Assembly (NCBI GenBank): GCA_004123355.1 | Contig: SCHM01000001.1 | Coordinates: forward strand, 4,270,001-4,334,000 | DNA: 64,000 nucleotides | Origin: Amphirosellinia nigrospora | Lineage: Eukaryota > Ascomycota > Sordariomycetes > Xylariales > Xylariaceae | Direction of reading: 5' to 3' | Shown: piece after piece, positions 47,501 through 60,144 of the stretch | How positions within the stretch are numbered: position 1 is the stretch's first letter | How the letters are laid out: every line of letters begins with the position of its first letter | Notes under the pieces: model-generated | The model's input: only the letters and a program-made list of their open reading frames with translations | Databases searched by the model: none | Told to the model about the DNA's origin: nothing | Position numbers and translations under genes: made by a program

Positions 47501-48872
47501 AGGTTCTACTGATGTTCAAACCGGCTTCACACAGTTAATACTGGTGCCTCCTCGGTTCCGGCACAGTCAACTACTGCACCGTTGAGCTTGAGTACCTCAG
47601 CACCCTCTACGCCAGTACTTACAACATCCACAGTCTACTCTAGTAGTGTATACACCGTCAGTTCTTGTGCACCTGGGGCCACCGATGCTCTTCGAGCATT
47701 GGTCGGATTACTACGGAGCTGGTCCCATTATATACCACTGTCTGTCCTGTTAAAGATAGCTCTACAATTTCTCAAAGTGGCCACAAACAACACAGCTCAG
47801 TCACATCTGGATCATCGTCAACTTTGGGAACCACTCCAATTGTTACCCCGGCAGTACCGGTATACACAACATCGACGGTATATTCTACAAAGATCTATAC
47901 CGTTACCTTGCGCTCCCCGATGTGACAAACTGCCCTGCGAGAATTGGCTCTGTCACGACTGAGATTGTTCCTGTTTCGACCACAGTACGTTCTCTGCCTA
48001 ATAAGTCCGCACCGTCGTTACGTCCACCGAAATCACTATCAGCAACACATTTAGTAACTCCGTTATTGTGATAACGTCTATTATCACATTCGTTGATACA
48101 CCGGCGCCGCATAGCCCCACAGAAATATCTTCGACTGCGAATACGGCTGGGACAACAGAAGGGGAACGAAGCCCACTGAACCTTGCACAACGGTAACGCT
48201 TTGGCAGCTACTTCACGACTGTAATCACCTATGCATCGTTAACCCAACATGCACCAGCTTCCGTATCGCCTGGTTCCATACTCACCAGCTACTACACAGT
48301 TTCATCTGCCCCGGATGTGGACGTGCCTAGCTACAGTATGACTGAAACAGGAAGTACAGTAGAAATGAGCGTCCCTAGGTTAGTACTCATTCCCCCTTTT
48401 CTTGACGAACCCCTCTTTTCTCTCGTCATAGCACGCTAGATGAGGAGATCAATATACTGATGATGGAGTCTTCCAGTAGCAGAGCCGTAACAACGACATC
48501 TGTCGTGGCGACCCAAACCCACGAGACGGGGACCCCAGCCCCTGATGTCAAGACGTCGTATGTGACCCTGCCGGCAGTTACGCAGGGACATCAGGGAGGA
48601 GATGACCAATGCACCTGCCAACCTCCGATCTCGACTGTCTACGCTACAGTCACGAGGACGGTGGCCAAGACCACGATCACGCACACCAAGACCGTGGAGC
48701 CGCCGTTTCCAAGCTCGCACGGCACGGGGACAGGTGGAGCGCCGCTTGGAACGGGAACGGGAACGGGATCGGGAACGGGAACGGGAACGGGACTTATCCG
48801 ACGGCTACGGGGGTGTGGTGCGTAGGTGGTTTCGGCGCGCTCAAGCTGGTCATGGACATGGCCATTAACTGA
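44582..48872 (+). CDS. Crh-type GH16 cell-wall glycosidase/transglycosylase with long Ser/Thr-rich repeat tail
   Basis: Crh enzymes are secreted GH16 proteins that cross-link chitin to beta-glucan. Residues 1-22 (MPKREFIGLFITLGLAAQFV...) look like a signal peptide. The catalytic domain spans exons 44582-44839, 44983-about 45031 and about 45177-45682, with NMWTDFYMLGGRYDVE and the nucleophile/acid-base motif DEIDWE (45236-45253), then QLGVWGGGDPANSYWTIQWA and the cysteine pair after YPACEYKYNDK. Single-base losses are inferred at about 45283, 45421 and 45483. After a further intron the product becomes a very long Ser/Thr-rich tail, surely O-mannosylated, with a 38-residue tandem repeat and about five copies of a Cys module (STVYSTNIYTVTSCAPTV...CP...TTE...SLYTTVCP). 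Several more frame slips occur there, so the exact reading and end (48825 or 48872) are uncertain, and I see no clear GPI tail. The whole may be one gene or a GH16 gene plus a neighbouring repeat protein. Confidence 0.75.
46042..46269 (+). repeat. 114-bp tandem repeat (38 residues), two full copies plus partial
   Basis: Units begin at 46042, 46156 and 46270 (GTTAGCAGCTACCC). The two full copies differ at only a few bases and encode a Ser-rich unit with SSYPVSS, KHTLSTSSSGYPVSSSAVSK. They lie within the tail of the GH16 gene. A length that is a multiple of three keeps the frame when copies are gained or lost. Confidence 0.9.
46677..46740 (+). repeat. 18-bp tandem repeat (SSSAHG/D/A), three copies plus partial
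   Basis: Three units of TCAAGTTCTGCGCATGGC type and a partial fourth, coding Ser-Ser-Ala-His-rich hexapeptides in the GH16 tail. Confidence 0.9.
48748..48793 (+). repeat. GGAACG hexanucleotide repeat (Gly-Thr)n
   Basis: About seven GGAACG units, one changed to GGATCG, coding a Gly-Thr run near the end of the GH16 reading. Confidence 0.9.
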
Positions 48873-50020
48873 CGACGCGCACGTAGCTATGGGGGTTTCG
48901 AGTGGGCATGATTGTTTCGGGAGAGGCGGGCCTTCAACAAAATCAAAGCCACAGGCCCTCCTTTTGCAGTTACAACTTCCATTTGTAATGTGTACTTATA
49001 ATTCTATGCCTTTTTTGTATGTAATTTTGTTTACTACCTAGTTTAGTAGTTAGGAATGTTTATCCGTACATAAACTGTTTACTGTTAAAACACTCTTACC
49101 TTGCTGTCGCAAAGGGCGCTCCTTACTCAAGTAGTTATAGCCAATCGGAGAATATGCTATAAGACTCCACCTTCCTAATAGAGCATACGTTAACCTACCT
49201 ATGCCCTATGGTCTTCTCGGACTCCGTCATGGTAGGTATTATCACCAGAGTAGCAACTACTGATACTAGGTAGGTCACTCGTGCTTTGGGGCTGGCTTTA
49301 ATGTAAGACATATCCCCCATCTATATGTGGTATGTCTAGAAGAACCCTATCATGTAACATGCTATGCTATGCTGTATGACTAGGTATTATTATCATTTAC
49401 TCATCCATCAAAATAGCTAGGGTAGCTTGACTTCGACAAATTAGACAAGGCTACCTTACCAGTCTCAGGTCGAAGAGGAATAAAGGAATACATTGATTAA
49501 TCACTGTGACTAAGACGCATGTAACCTTGGGAATCGGGTAGCTGGTCCAATAACTTATCACCATTGACAGTGAGACAATACAATACGGCGAATCCCGATG
49601 AGACGATTCAGCTTTCCTCTGCCAATCCGCCAAGTGCTGAACATATGGATATTGGGTATGTGGTTTTTATAAATGTAGGGGAAGTAGCCGTTAGATAAAG
49701 TGACTATTAGGCATCTTCCTAGACACTAAGGGAACGTCATTTCACCCGAATTCTTGTAGTTATATAGCTGGTGCGGTTTGTTAAATATAATGAGACTCGG
49801 CATCCAGAATAGGGTGGAAATGACAGAGATCCTCCTCGCCTGAAGGATTCTGCTGTGCGCCCCCATTGCCAGTGGCTGCAGATAGACGGCACCACAAAGG
49901 GGTGAAACAAGTAGCCCCCAACATTGGAGATCTTATAAGATAACGCGCACCCCTTTTTCGGGCAGGACTTTATGAGATTTCGTAAGTAAGAAACTCGTTG
50001 CGTAGATCAAGTATGCGATA
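48873..50020. other. Intergenic region, no gene seen
   Basis: AT-rich sequence with stops in all frames; the 3' region of the GH16 gene and the upstream region of the Cys-rich protein. Confidence 0.6.
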
Positions 50021-50902
50021 ATGTTCGCGACACGATTCTCGGTGCCCTCGTTGGCAGTCCTTCTCGTCGTGGTCGCACGCGGCGATGCGACGTGCTACGA
50101 CACCAGCGGAAACGAGCACGATACATTTTTACCCTGCAACGCCTCCGCCGAAGTGAGCATCTGCTGCAGCACCCTAGACTACTGCTTAGATAACGGACTC
50201 TGCCTCGACGCGGGCGGCGATAACATCTTCACCGTCCAAGGGTGCACGTCCAGGACATGGGAAGCGCCGTGCCAGCAGTATTGCCGAGATGGTCCACGTG
50301 AGTTCGCAGATCTCCAAGCGGATAGCGTATAGACGTCGGCGCTGTCATCACACACCAAGGTCTTGATGTTACTGACGCGTCCTGGCAGAATCGACAAATT
50401 GGTATCAGGACTTGACGCTCTGCAAGACGAACGACCGCGAGTCTGGGGTGTATTGCTGTGGGCAAGATGCTTCATGCTGCAACAACGGCACCGGCTCTTT
50501 CATCACGCTTCCACTTTTCGCGAGTGTTTATAGAGGCGATAGCGGCGCATCGGCGTCATCGGCATCAGCGTCTGGGTCGCCCGCCCTTCCTCTGTCCCTT
50601 CTTCCAACTCGTCTTCCGGAGGTGCCTCTTCATCGGATGACCATCATACATTGAGGCTTGGATTGGGTCTGGGGTTGGGACTTGGCTTAGGACTTCTGGC
50701 CCCAGCTGTGGCATTTGTGGGCTGGGAATTGCGCAAAAGAAACGCAGCCCTCAAGAAGAGATCCCCTCCCAGGACCCCGCAGCACCAAGCTTGGCCATAT
50801 CACAACTATGAGGCGCCGATGCCGCCACCTCCTCCTCCTCAGGAACTCCATGACAATGCCATGAAGCGCGAACTTCCGGGCGACCAAGCCTTTTCTCCGT
50901 AG
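50021..50902 (+). CDS. Cysteine-rich secreted/membrane protein, fungal-specific, unknown function
   Basis: This matches a fungal-specific layout: signal peptide (MFATRFSVPSLAVLLVVVA), a Cys-rich ectodomain, a Ser-rich stalk, one transmembrane helix and a basic, Pro-rich cytosolic tail. Exon 1 (50021-50297) holds CYDTSGN, LPCNASAEVSICCSTLDYCL and NGLCLDAGG; intron 50298-50388 (GTGAGT...CAG); exon 2 continues NWYQDLTLCKTNDRESGVYC and CGQDASCCNNGTGSFITLP. The frame slips in the Ser-rich stalk near 50580. One C added to the GCCCGCCC run joins it to SSDDHHT and the Gly/Leu-rich helix LGLLAPAVAFVGWELRKRN (from about 50690). The tail ends MKRELPGDQAFSP with stop at 50902. Similar proteins are thought to be wall sensors or carbohydrate-binding surface proteins, but no function is established here. 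Confidence 0.78.
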
Positions 50903-51558
50903 TCATTACATGATGGGCCCCGGAAGAATCTATCCCTTATATAGGACGAGATTTCATGCCTCCCATCATCTACTATTCACTTGACGAACTAATTCCCTTA
51001 AACACCTTTATTATATACCATTTTCCGGCAATGGGGTGTTTCCAAATACAGTCTCGGCATTGTCGTCTCAATGGCACCCATTCAATACGTCTTGTAACGC
51101 AAAGAAGCGGCGCTTTACAAACTTAAGAGATTAATAAAAGAACGCCCACCAGCTTTGGATTCACCAATTCCTATGTTGAACGAGATATCCGGCTATAGGT
51201 TTACTGTGAAGCCCTCTATTTGAAGTTGATCCCAAAGATACTTTCCGTCTTGCGGGACCTGTAGGAGGTTGTTGGGACTTTTGTTTGCCAAATTACTGAG
51301 ATTACGAGGGGAGGGAGATTTGCTAATAATGATATTCTTTGGCCTCTATAGGGCCTTGTGGATATAATTTATTGCTGGAGTATGCTGGCGAGTATGGATT
51401 TTAAGCAGAAACAGAAGCTATTAATCTAGGCTGATGAAAAAGATGAACTCAGAACCAAAAAACTTGAAGCTGGCCGAAAAAGTGTTTCTTGAGATGAATG
51501 TCCCTCGGTTCAAAGTGTTCTGGAGCGAGGTCCCTAAATCTGCGTACACGTCTTTATG
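50903..51558. other. Intergenic region, no gene seen
   Basis: AT-rich, between the convergent Cys-rich gene and scytalone dehydratase. No open frame of interest. Confidence 0.6.
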
Positions 51559-52168
51559 CTATACATGAGACGGAATGCCTGAAACTTGCTTGCCATCATC
51601 GTCGCCGTACTTGTCACGGCCACCAGAGAAGACGCGATCGAAGTCATACTCGGACCACCTGATCTTAGGATCGAGACCAGCAAATTTCCAGACACCATCG
51701 ACCTTCTTGTACCAATGCGTGTTGGTGGAGTGGGCGTGGCCCTTGACAGCGACCTGAGAGCGCGAAGCGTCCGTGTAACGCTGGTGAGGCACGCGCAGCT
51801 GGTGGACGCCGATGATCTCGTCGTCCGATATCTCTCCCACTTCGTGCCGCCGATGAAATGCTGCGTCATCAGCAGAGGGTCTCCGAGAACGTCCGGGCTC
51901 GAGATCATGCCGATGAACTCCTCGGCTGGCATCGCTTCCAGAGCTTATCTAGGAACGAGCGGTAGTCAATCTGATTGCTTTGTCAGTTCGGTAAATGGCC
52001 GAAGGGTGCCGGGATTTGGCCTTACTCGCAAAGTAGGGGCAATACACTTCCGCAGTCTATCCAGTCCTTAGTGTCGTAGCTGTCCGCCCAATCAACGAGA
52101 CAGGTCATCAGACCAAGGTAGTCCTCGAAAGAGATGTTGCTCTTCATAGCTTCTGCGGCGGCATCCAT
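51559..52168 (-). CDS. SCD1: Scytalone dehydratase (DHN-melanin pathway)
   Basis: The enzyme dehydrates scytalone and vermelone in 1,8-dihydroxynaphthalene melanin synthesis; it is a small cone-fold cytosolic protein. Exon 1 (52026-52168) reads ISFEDYLGLMTCLVDWADSY and exon 2 (51559-51970) starts IDYRSFLDKLW; together about 185 residues. The catalytic Tyr/His set known from the rice-blast enzyme is present: Y in ADSYD, Y in IDYRSF, His in TQHFIGG and His in VKGHAHS. The family stretch HQLRVPHQRYTDASRS is intact, as is VWKFAGLDPKIRWSEYDFDR. Three single G losses are inferred: near 52065 (DWDRLRKCIAPTLR), near 51945 (LWEAMPAEEF) and near 51827 (KWGEISDDEIIG). All exon phases then agree. No polyketide synthase or naphthol reductase is in the window, so the gene may act in melanin synthesis from an unlinked pathway, or in a local pathway with the neighbouring oxidoreductases. 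Confidence 0.92.
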
Positions 52169-53088
52169 TTTGATAGACTGAAGATGATGATGTATCGGGT
52201 TGAGATAAAGTTCGATGAGGCGTGACTGCCACAAATCCAGAACAACCTATGATGGGCACCTCTTGACTCTTATTCACCATATGATACGGCCGAGCGCTTT
52301 ATCGGAACCCCGTTGAGCTCCGTGGTGACACGAAATGTGTCGGCGAGGTTAAAAGACTTATACGGACATCCCACGGATGGCTGGCATATCCTACCACCAC
52401 TAGACCGCCTTGTTGCGGAACACTCACTATCAACCCTTGATCGGGCATATTGGTAATTTAAAGACGCTATTGACAGAGACTGGAGGAAATTGTCCAGCAT
52501 CAACCGAAACAGCGTCCCAGGGCCCATTCAGAGCGAATCGGCGCGGCTGTCGAGTAAGACATGATCCGGACTGCGCATAGTGGCCGCATTATTGTATCGC
52601 ACTACTGCCCTAATGTCAGCACCTGAATCATCAAAAGAAGAGGAATATCCCACCCGTCGCGTGTCTAAATCAGTCAACGGCGAGGTGGTTGGACAGAAGT
52701 CCAACTTTACTCTATCATCAACCTGAAGGTCGCATGTTTGCCATGTCACTGCATAGATATCTTCAATACAGCTAGGTTAACGACGAAAAAATGATGTATA
52801 TAAATATATACAGCAACGGGTCGGTACCTAGGTGAGTGGTGTTACTGCATACCTGTTTTATATTCAATTGAACAAAACAGCACCGTCGCCCGATCAACAA
52901 CCAGGTAGTACTAGTTCCACCCGTTCGTATCACTGCATACGCATCATCATGCTATTGTTCCTGCCCGCACTAAAACTACCAGGTAGTAGGTACTACTCAT
53001 GGCAGAGCTCGTCGTGGTTATTGGGACTTGGGTGGGTTTAGTGAGGGGCATATTCGATGTTAATTAATAAGGTTTTTAATGGGATTAT
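52169..53088. other. Intergenic region, no recognised gene
   Basis: Divergent space between scytalone dehydratase and the SDR. Two minus-strand open frames (52270-52527 and 52528-52749) lie end to end, but I recognise no motifs in them. An ACCTAGGT motif lies at 52826-52833. A plus-strand ATG at 52999 opens a short frame that could be a leader exon of the SDR, without proof. Confidence 0.5.
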
Positions 53089-54446
53089 GTGTCTGCAGTC
53101 TATCAGCTCTTCCCTGGCAAACCAACATATACGGAGAAAGACATCGCAGATCTCTCTGGAAAGGTAGACGGACAGACAGCATACCGATACCTAGCTGAGC
53201 AAGCACTGCTGACCGTCGAGCAGGTTTATATAGTGACAGGCGCCAACACGGGCATTGGCAGAGAAGTCGCGCGGATTTTGTACTCCAAGAATGCCGCCGT
53301 CTGGGTCGCCGCGCGGAATACTGAAAAAGGGGCCAATGCTATCAAGTCAATTAAAGAGGCGCATCCGTCATCCGGCGGCCGATTGGAATGGCTGCATCTA
53401 GATCTCAGCGACTTGAGCACCATCAAAACCTCTGCCGAGGCGTTCCTGGCTAGAGAGAGGCGCCTGGATGTACTCTTCAACAACGCCGGTGTTAGTAAGT
53501 AACTCTCGACGCTCGGCGTCATTTCTCTCTTGGTCGTTCCGGCCATTTTAATTTTAAGCCACGTCTGAACGACCAATGTTGATCGCGGGTGTGCGTATTT
53601 AGTGTTCCCACCGCATGGCAGTAAGACGGCGCAAGGACATGAGCTCCAGCTCGGCACTAACTGCCTCGGCCCCTTTTTGTTCACAAAGCTACTGACACCG
53701 ATACTAATCTCGTCGGCTGAAACGGCGGCAAAGGGGTCCGTACGTGTAGTCTGGACTGCCTCGTCGGCCGCCGAGCACCGTGAGTAATTCTTGAAGCCAT
53801 ATTCTTCTCATTTTCAAAGCGATTATAAATTACGTTCAAGATGGCAGGGACTGAATTTGAGTGCTGTAGTAAATCCGAAAGGCGGTATTGACTTTGATAA
53901 TCTGGACTACAAGCGCGACGCCTTTTACGCTTGGAAATACGGGATTAGCAAAGCTGGCAATTACTATCATGCGACCGAATACGCCCGGCGCTACCGCGAT
54001 GACGGGATCGTCAGCGTGGTTAGTCTCATATCTTTTCCTTTGCTGGCTCGAGATGTGTGGTGAAATCCATTCTGACACTTTGTCTCTCCCTTCAGGCACT
54101 AAACCCAGGCAATCTGAAGTCAGAACTTGACCGCAACTGTAACTTTTTCGAGATGTTGTTTAGAAATGCGACAACATACCCGACTATAAATGGCGCGTAC
54201 ACTACGCTATTTGCAGGTATATCTGATGAAGTTAGAGAGAACTCAGGAGCTTGGAGTAAGCTAAGTCTGCTATCATTGTTTAGTTCATCGGCTAACTGAC
54301 GCCTTCTCATAGTCATTCCATGGGGGCGTATTGAAAACATCCGCAAAGATTTACTTGAGGGCTCCAAGCCGGAGGAACAGGGTGGGACGGGCATTGCACG
54401 GAAATTCTGGAAATGGTCTGAAGAACAAACAAGACTGTACGCATAG
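53089..54446 (+). CDS. Short-chain dehydrogenase/reductase (SDR), retinol dehydrogenase-like
   Basis: An NAD(P)-dependent SDR of the group often annotated as retinol dehydrogenase or ketoreductase; the substrate is unknown. The exon up to 53163 encodes YQLFPGKPTYTEKDIADLSG. The cofactor site TGANTGIG, NNAGV, the Ser region VWTASSAA and the catalytic YGISK (Tyr-x3-Lys) are all present. Exons: about 53087/53089-53163, 53224-53494, 53603-53779, about 53850-54018, 54096-54255 and 54313-54446, ending WSEEQTRLYA. The first intron (53164-53223) is 60 nt and stop-free; it is called because removing it gives SGKVYIVTGANTG. The true start is not settled: no ATG opens the frame at 53089, so either an upstream exon or a lost base is needed. 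The acceptor of the fourth exon (before NPKGGIDFDNLDY) is also unsettled. Confidence 0.85.
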
Positions 54447-55050
54447 CAGAGGCACCATACGGTATTCTTGGTGAGTGTGCTATACGTACATATATACATA
54501 CAAGTACAAGACTCCTAACAAGTCCGCATGAGACTTCAGCTTTTGCCTGACCCGTATTCACCTGATATCACATAACACTTAGGATATTAATATACGAGCG
54601 AAGCCGGAACCGATATCTGCAAAGAGAGCGAGGCGATTAAAACATTTAGTCTGTAGATCTCTCAATTAGGTAAATAGGGGTCAAGTTCTTCATAGCCCCC
54701 TTGACGCTCTGTGATTATAGCAATTCGAATACATTCCCAAATCTTCGTTTCTAAACCCCCATTACAGTGAGATTCTGATGATGTGCATAATCTTCATATG
54801 ACATGTCCATGCCGCCTTAACCGAAATCATTAACTCGTATCCGTTTAGCCACTGACGTCCAGCGCGGCGTGTATCGACAACAAGATCCCATTTCTCACAA
54901 ATATTTCTACACGACGTCCTGATATTTTCCTTGTGCTTTTACATCATTTCCCGTTGTATCCTCAAGAGAGTCGTCGATGTGGCTGCCGCCTCCCTGTCCC
55001 ACGTACCGTCGTCGTCTCTCCCTCGCCTTCGTTTTTAGCTGAATCTTGCA
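54447..55050. other. Intergenic region, no gene seen
   Basis: AT-rich spacer between the convergent SDR and F-box genes, without open frames of note. Confidence 0.6.
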
Positions 55051-55552
55051 TCACTTGTTTTCCAAGGGTGACAAAAAAAAGTCGGAATATACGCATGATT
55101 CAATCCTGAAAACTAAAGCCAGGCCGTGTTCAGGTGACAACGATTGGTGCTTCACAGCTGGGGTTCTCGCTTGACCCGGCTGAATTTCCTTTCTAAACCC
55201 ATCGCCCAGGGAATCGACGGTATGGCGGAAGGTCCTCCACGTAGGATCCAATTCAAATGCGTTATCGAACGATAACTTAGAAAATAGCCCGTTGTTTGGC
55301 TTAGGTGGTACAAGCTCTCATATCGAGGTGCCCCATGATGGCGATCAGGACCTCCTCGGGCAACTTCTCAAAGGAGCTCAGGGGACGCGAGCGCGACGAT
55401 TTTGGCTTCAGTGGCGCTTGTGCTTCGATAGAGATAGCTTTGAGTCTGTTAGCTGCGTCTTGAACTTGCTGTTGCTGTTGCCTGATGCTTCTCCAAGCTT
55501 CGACCTGTGAGGCTTCAAAGTGGCTTTGTCCCGACTCAAGGAAGCTTGTCAT
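55051..55552 (-). CDS. Small F-box protein
   Basis: F-box proteins link substrates to Skp1-Cullin ubiquitin ligases. The reading starts at ATG 55552 (MTSFLESGQSHFEASQVEAW), passes a Gln-rich helix (IRQQQQQVQDAANRLKAI) and reaches the F-box core FEKLPEEVLIAIMGHLD. The frame then slips twice. With a base added near 55327 it continues ESLYHLSQTTGYF, the second F-box helix, and with one near 55282 it goes on KLSFDNAFELDPTWRTFRHT to a stop at 55051, about 167 residues. No substrate-binding repeats are visible. Small F-box proteins of this shape are common and poorly studied in ascomycetes. The two repairs make the exact C-terminus less sure than the F-box itself. Confidence 0.65.
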
Positions 55553-56295
55553 CCATTTTTATGGTTGTCTCGTATCATTAGCTAGTATCTGAAGGCGTGT
55601 CTTTGATTGAACGCGCTGTGGAGATGTGCGTGAGGGGTGGGAGTTCATACGATCCGAGCAGGTTCATTGGATAGTAATCGAACCATCCGGATCGGGATAT
55701 AGTAGCCTTTGTTTCATCCTTTGTCTTGGGATAAGCGAGACGTTGTGTCAAGATGCTAGATGGAGGCAATTCATTAAAGTCTTCCAGATAGAACCATAGA
55801 GCTTTTTCGGGTTGTGTCGCTTTAGAGGATCAACTTAGTCTAATGTGGGATCGACATGTTCACCTTTCACCTATCTGGGTGGAGGTACTAGCGACAGGAG
55901 CAACACAAGCCAATTTTCTCAGTATCGCAACGTCAATAGGCCGTACATCAAATGCGTTTGACGAATGAAGGGCCTAGTAAGCACTTTAAACTTCGCAGGT
56001 CTCTAACAATATATCCTAAAAGGCAATAATCGAGATCTAAGAACATACGAAATATTTACCACTTTTATTTCACCAAGTTCATCCGTTTCTCCGTCCCGCG
56101 TTTTGTTTCACAAGTATCTGGTCGTTGAGAATTGGACACTACTGGGATATAACCAGATAATCGTTAATGGTGTGAAGGGGACATACAACACCTATCGGTC
56201 ATCCCTAGACGTAGGCGTTAAGATTTATTAACTATTAAGATATCTTAAGTCGATGGTCCTCTAACATCGTCTGCGCCAAATAAAACCACCCCAGT
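55553..56295. other. Intergenic region, one short unassigned frame
   Basis: A minus frame at 55578-55769 (63 residues, MPPSSILTQRLAYPKTKDET...) has protein-like composition but no recognised motif; it may be a remnant or an exon. The rest is AT-rich and non-coding. Confidence 0.45.
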
Positions 56296-57197
56296 CTATA
56301 ATTTACGTGAGATCTCTTCTAACAGGCGCTTTTCCTCTGGCGATAGCCGTATATGATCCGGCACGACGACCTCACCACCAGGAAGAATGATGATCTCAGC
56401 TGACTTAGCTTTAGCGGCCATTTCTTCATCGCCAAGCGATGGGTCACTAAGCGGTTTCGTCAAGGGCGCTAGATCACTTGCCGTCCACCAATACACAGGG
56501 AACCGGGTGAAAATGTTGTTGGAGACGAGGGCGACGAGGAGCATAATGCCGCAGCCGAGGAGAACCAGCGGAATGAAGCTCCAACCGATGCTCTGAGCGC
56601 TGTCGTCTATAACAGCTATCAGCGCAGTAGCGCCGGCAGGGGGTGTATGGTTTTGTAAGGTCCATGATGGCCGTCGTGATGGCGCAGGCCAGCGCGCCGC
56701 CGAGCCAGCGAACCCAATCCTCATCAGAACGCAGCTGAAACAGTTTACTGAGCGACACCCCGACGACACTCGCTATGATCTGACTGAGCAGGAAATTCCG
56801 CGGCTGGGCGAATGGCGATTCGAAGGCGCAGAACTCAAGCACAGCAGCGGCTCCCTACATCAGCGGGCTCATTAGACTCGGCCACATGGAAATTGCTTAA
56901 ACCGTTCCATGTCAGTAAGTAGGATGGATGACATACAAAGCTTGCTACGATGCGGGGGCCTCCTGCTGCCACCCAAGGGATTTGATGGCTTAAAAGCTGT
57001 ATTAGGACCAGGCTAGCAAAGACGCCAAATAAGGCTCGCAAGGTAAGTAATATGTTCCCATACTTCTTATCGGCGGGAAACCTTCGGTGGCCGAGGAGGT
57101 AGGATATGGGGTACGGGACCGTCTCCCAAGGCGGCGCTGGTATTATGGGATTGACATAGCGATCGATGTCGAAGTGTAGTTGCCAGAGTGGAGCCAT
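56296..57197 (-). CDS. HPP family integral membrane protein
   Basis: HPP proteins are multi-span membrane proteins; a plant plastid member has been linked to nitrite transport, and fungal ones are largely uncharacterised. Exon 1 (56937-57197) starts MAPLWQLHFDIDRYVNPIIP, with PAPPWETVPYPISYLLGHR and a membrane segment (NILLTLRALFGVFASLVLIQ). Intron 56855-56936 (GTATGT...TAG). Exon 2 (56296-56854) has GAAAVLEFCAFESPFAQPRN, LSQIIASVVGVSL, WLGGALACAITTAIM, the family signature TPPAGATALIAVID and a last membrane segment (FIPLVLLGCGIMLLVALVSN). Before that signature the frame slips in the AAAA run near 56657: one base too many or two missing. The cytosolic tail is acidic and ends LLEEISRKL. About 272 residues and four membrane segments are expected. 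Confidence 0.88.
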
Positions 57198-57890
57198 GAT
57201 CGCTGAGCTCCAGCTGTGGACGAGCGGGCATGGGCGTCAGGGGGGCGCTCTAGGTACCTAGGTAGGTACTAAGTAGGCTAGCGATGGGAGATAGGGGGTG
57301 CATCTGATCTGGCACGGCATGCCGGGTTAACATCCTGTTGATATATATCTTTGGTCTAAGGAAAGGACTGGCAGAGAGCCTCAATTGTATCTTGTATCTC
57401 CGCGGCGTCAAATCGCTAGTAGATTGGCGAATACCGAGATTTGAGTACCGTACGCATGTCTCAATCCATGACATGTGTACATGCTCTCACAACAATAAAG
57501 GCTATGCGGTAAAGAGCTCGTTTGTACATCCGGATATCCGCACAGTACTTATACAGTACCATTTCGTAACAAAAACCATGTCCTAACCATGGTCGTGGAT
57601 GAGGGTGACCGGGTTACATGCATGGCTATCATTAATATTTGCTAATATTTACGTTTGGCTCTCTTGTCAACAATTATATGCTCAGATATGACGTCTTCCA
57701 GCCCAACCCAACCGCGGCATTCTCAGCTCTTAGGTCAACACGGGTTAACATCAGCTTATATGTACCTAATGCTGTGTACTACGAAATGGGGGTCCCCAAG
57801 AAGGGAGGTAAGTATCTGAACCCTTCAGGAATGTCAATATCGATCAATCCGGCGCCACACCATCTCCTTGGGAATCTTGAGAGCTCTGTG
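57198..57890. other. Intergenic region with CTAGGTACCTAG palindrome
   Basis: AT-rich, no gene. A 12-bp palindrome CTAGGTACCTAG (57250-57261) is followed by GTAGGTACTAAGTAGG-like sequence near the HPP start. Plus frames here (for example 57639-58118) are antisense to the flavoenzyme gene. Confidence 0.55.

Positions 57891-60144
<2,254 letters not shown>

Noticed and set aside
51559-54446. The SDR next to scytalone dehydratase as a naphthol reductase of melanin synthesis
   Set aside because: Its motifs and N-terminus (YQLFPGKPTYTEKDI) fit the retinol-dehydrogenase-like SDRs better than tetra- or trihydroxynaphthalene reductases.
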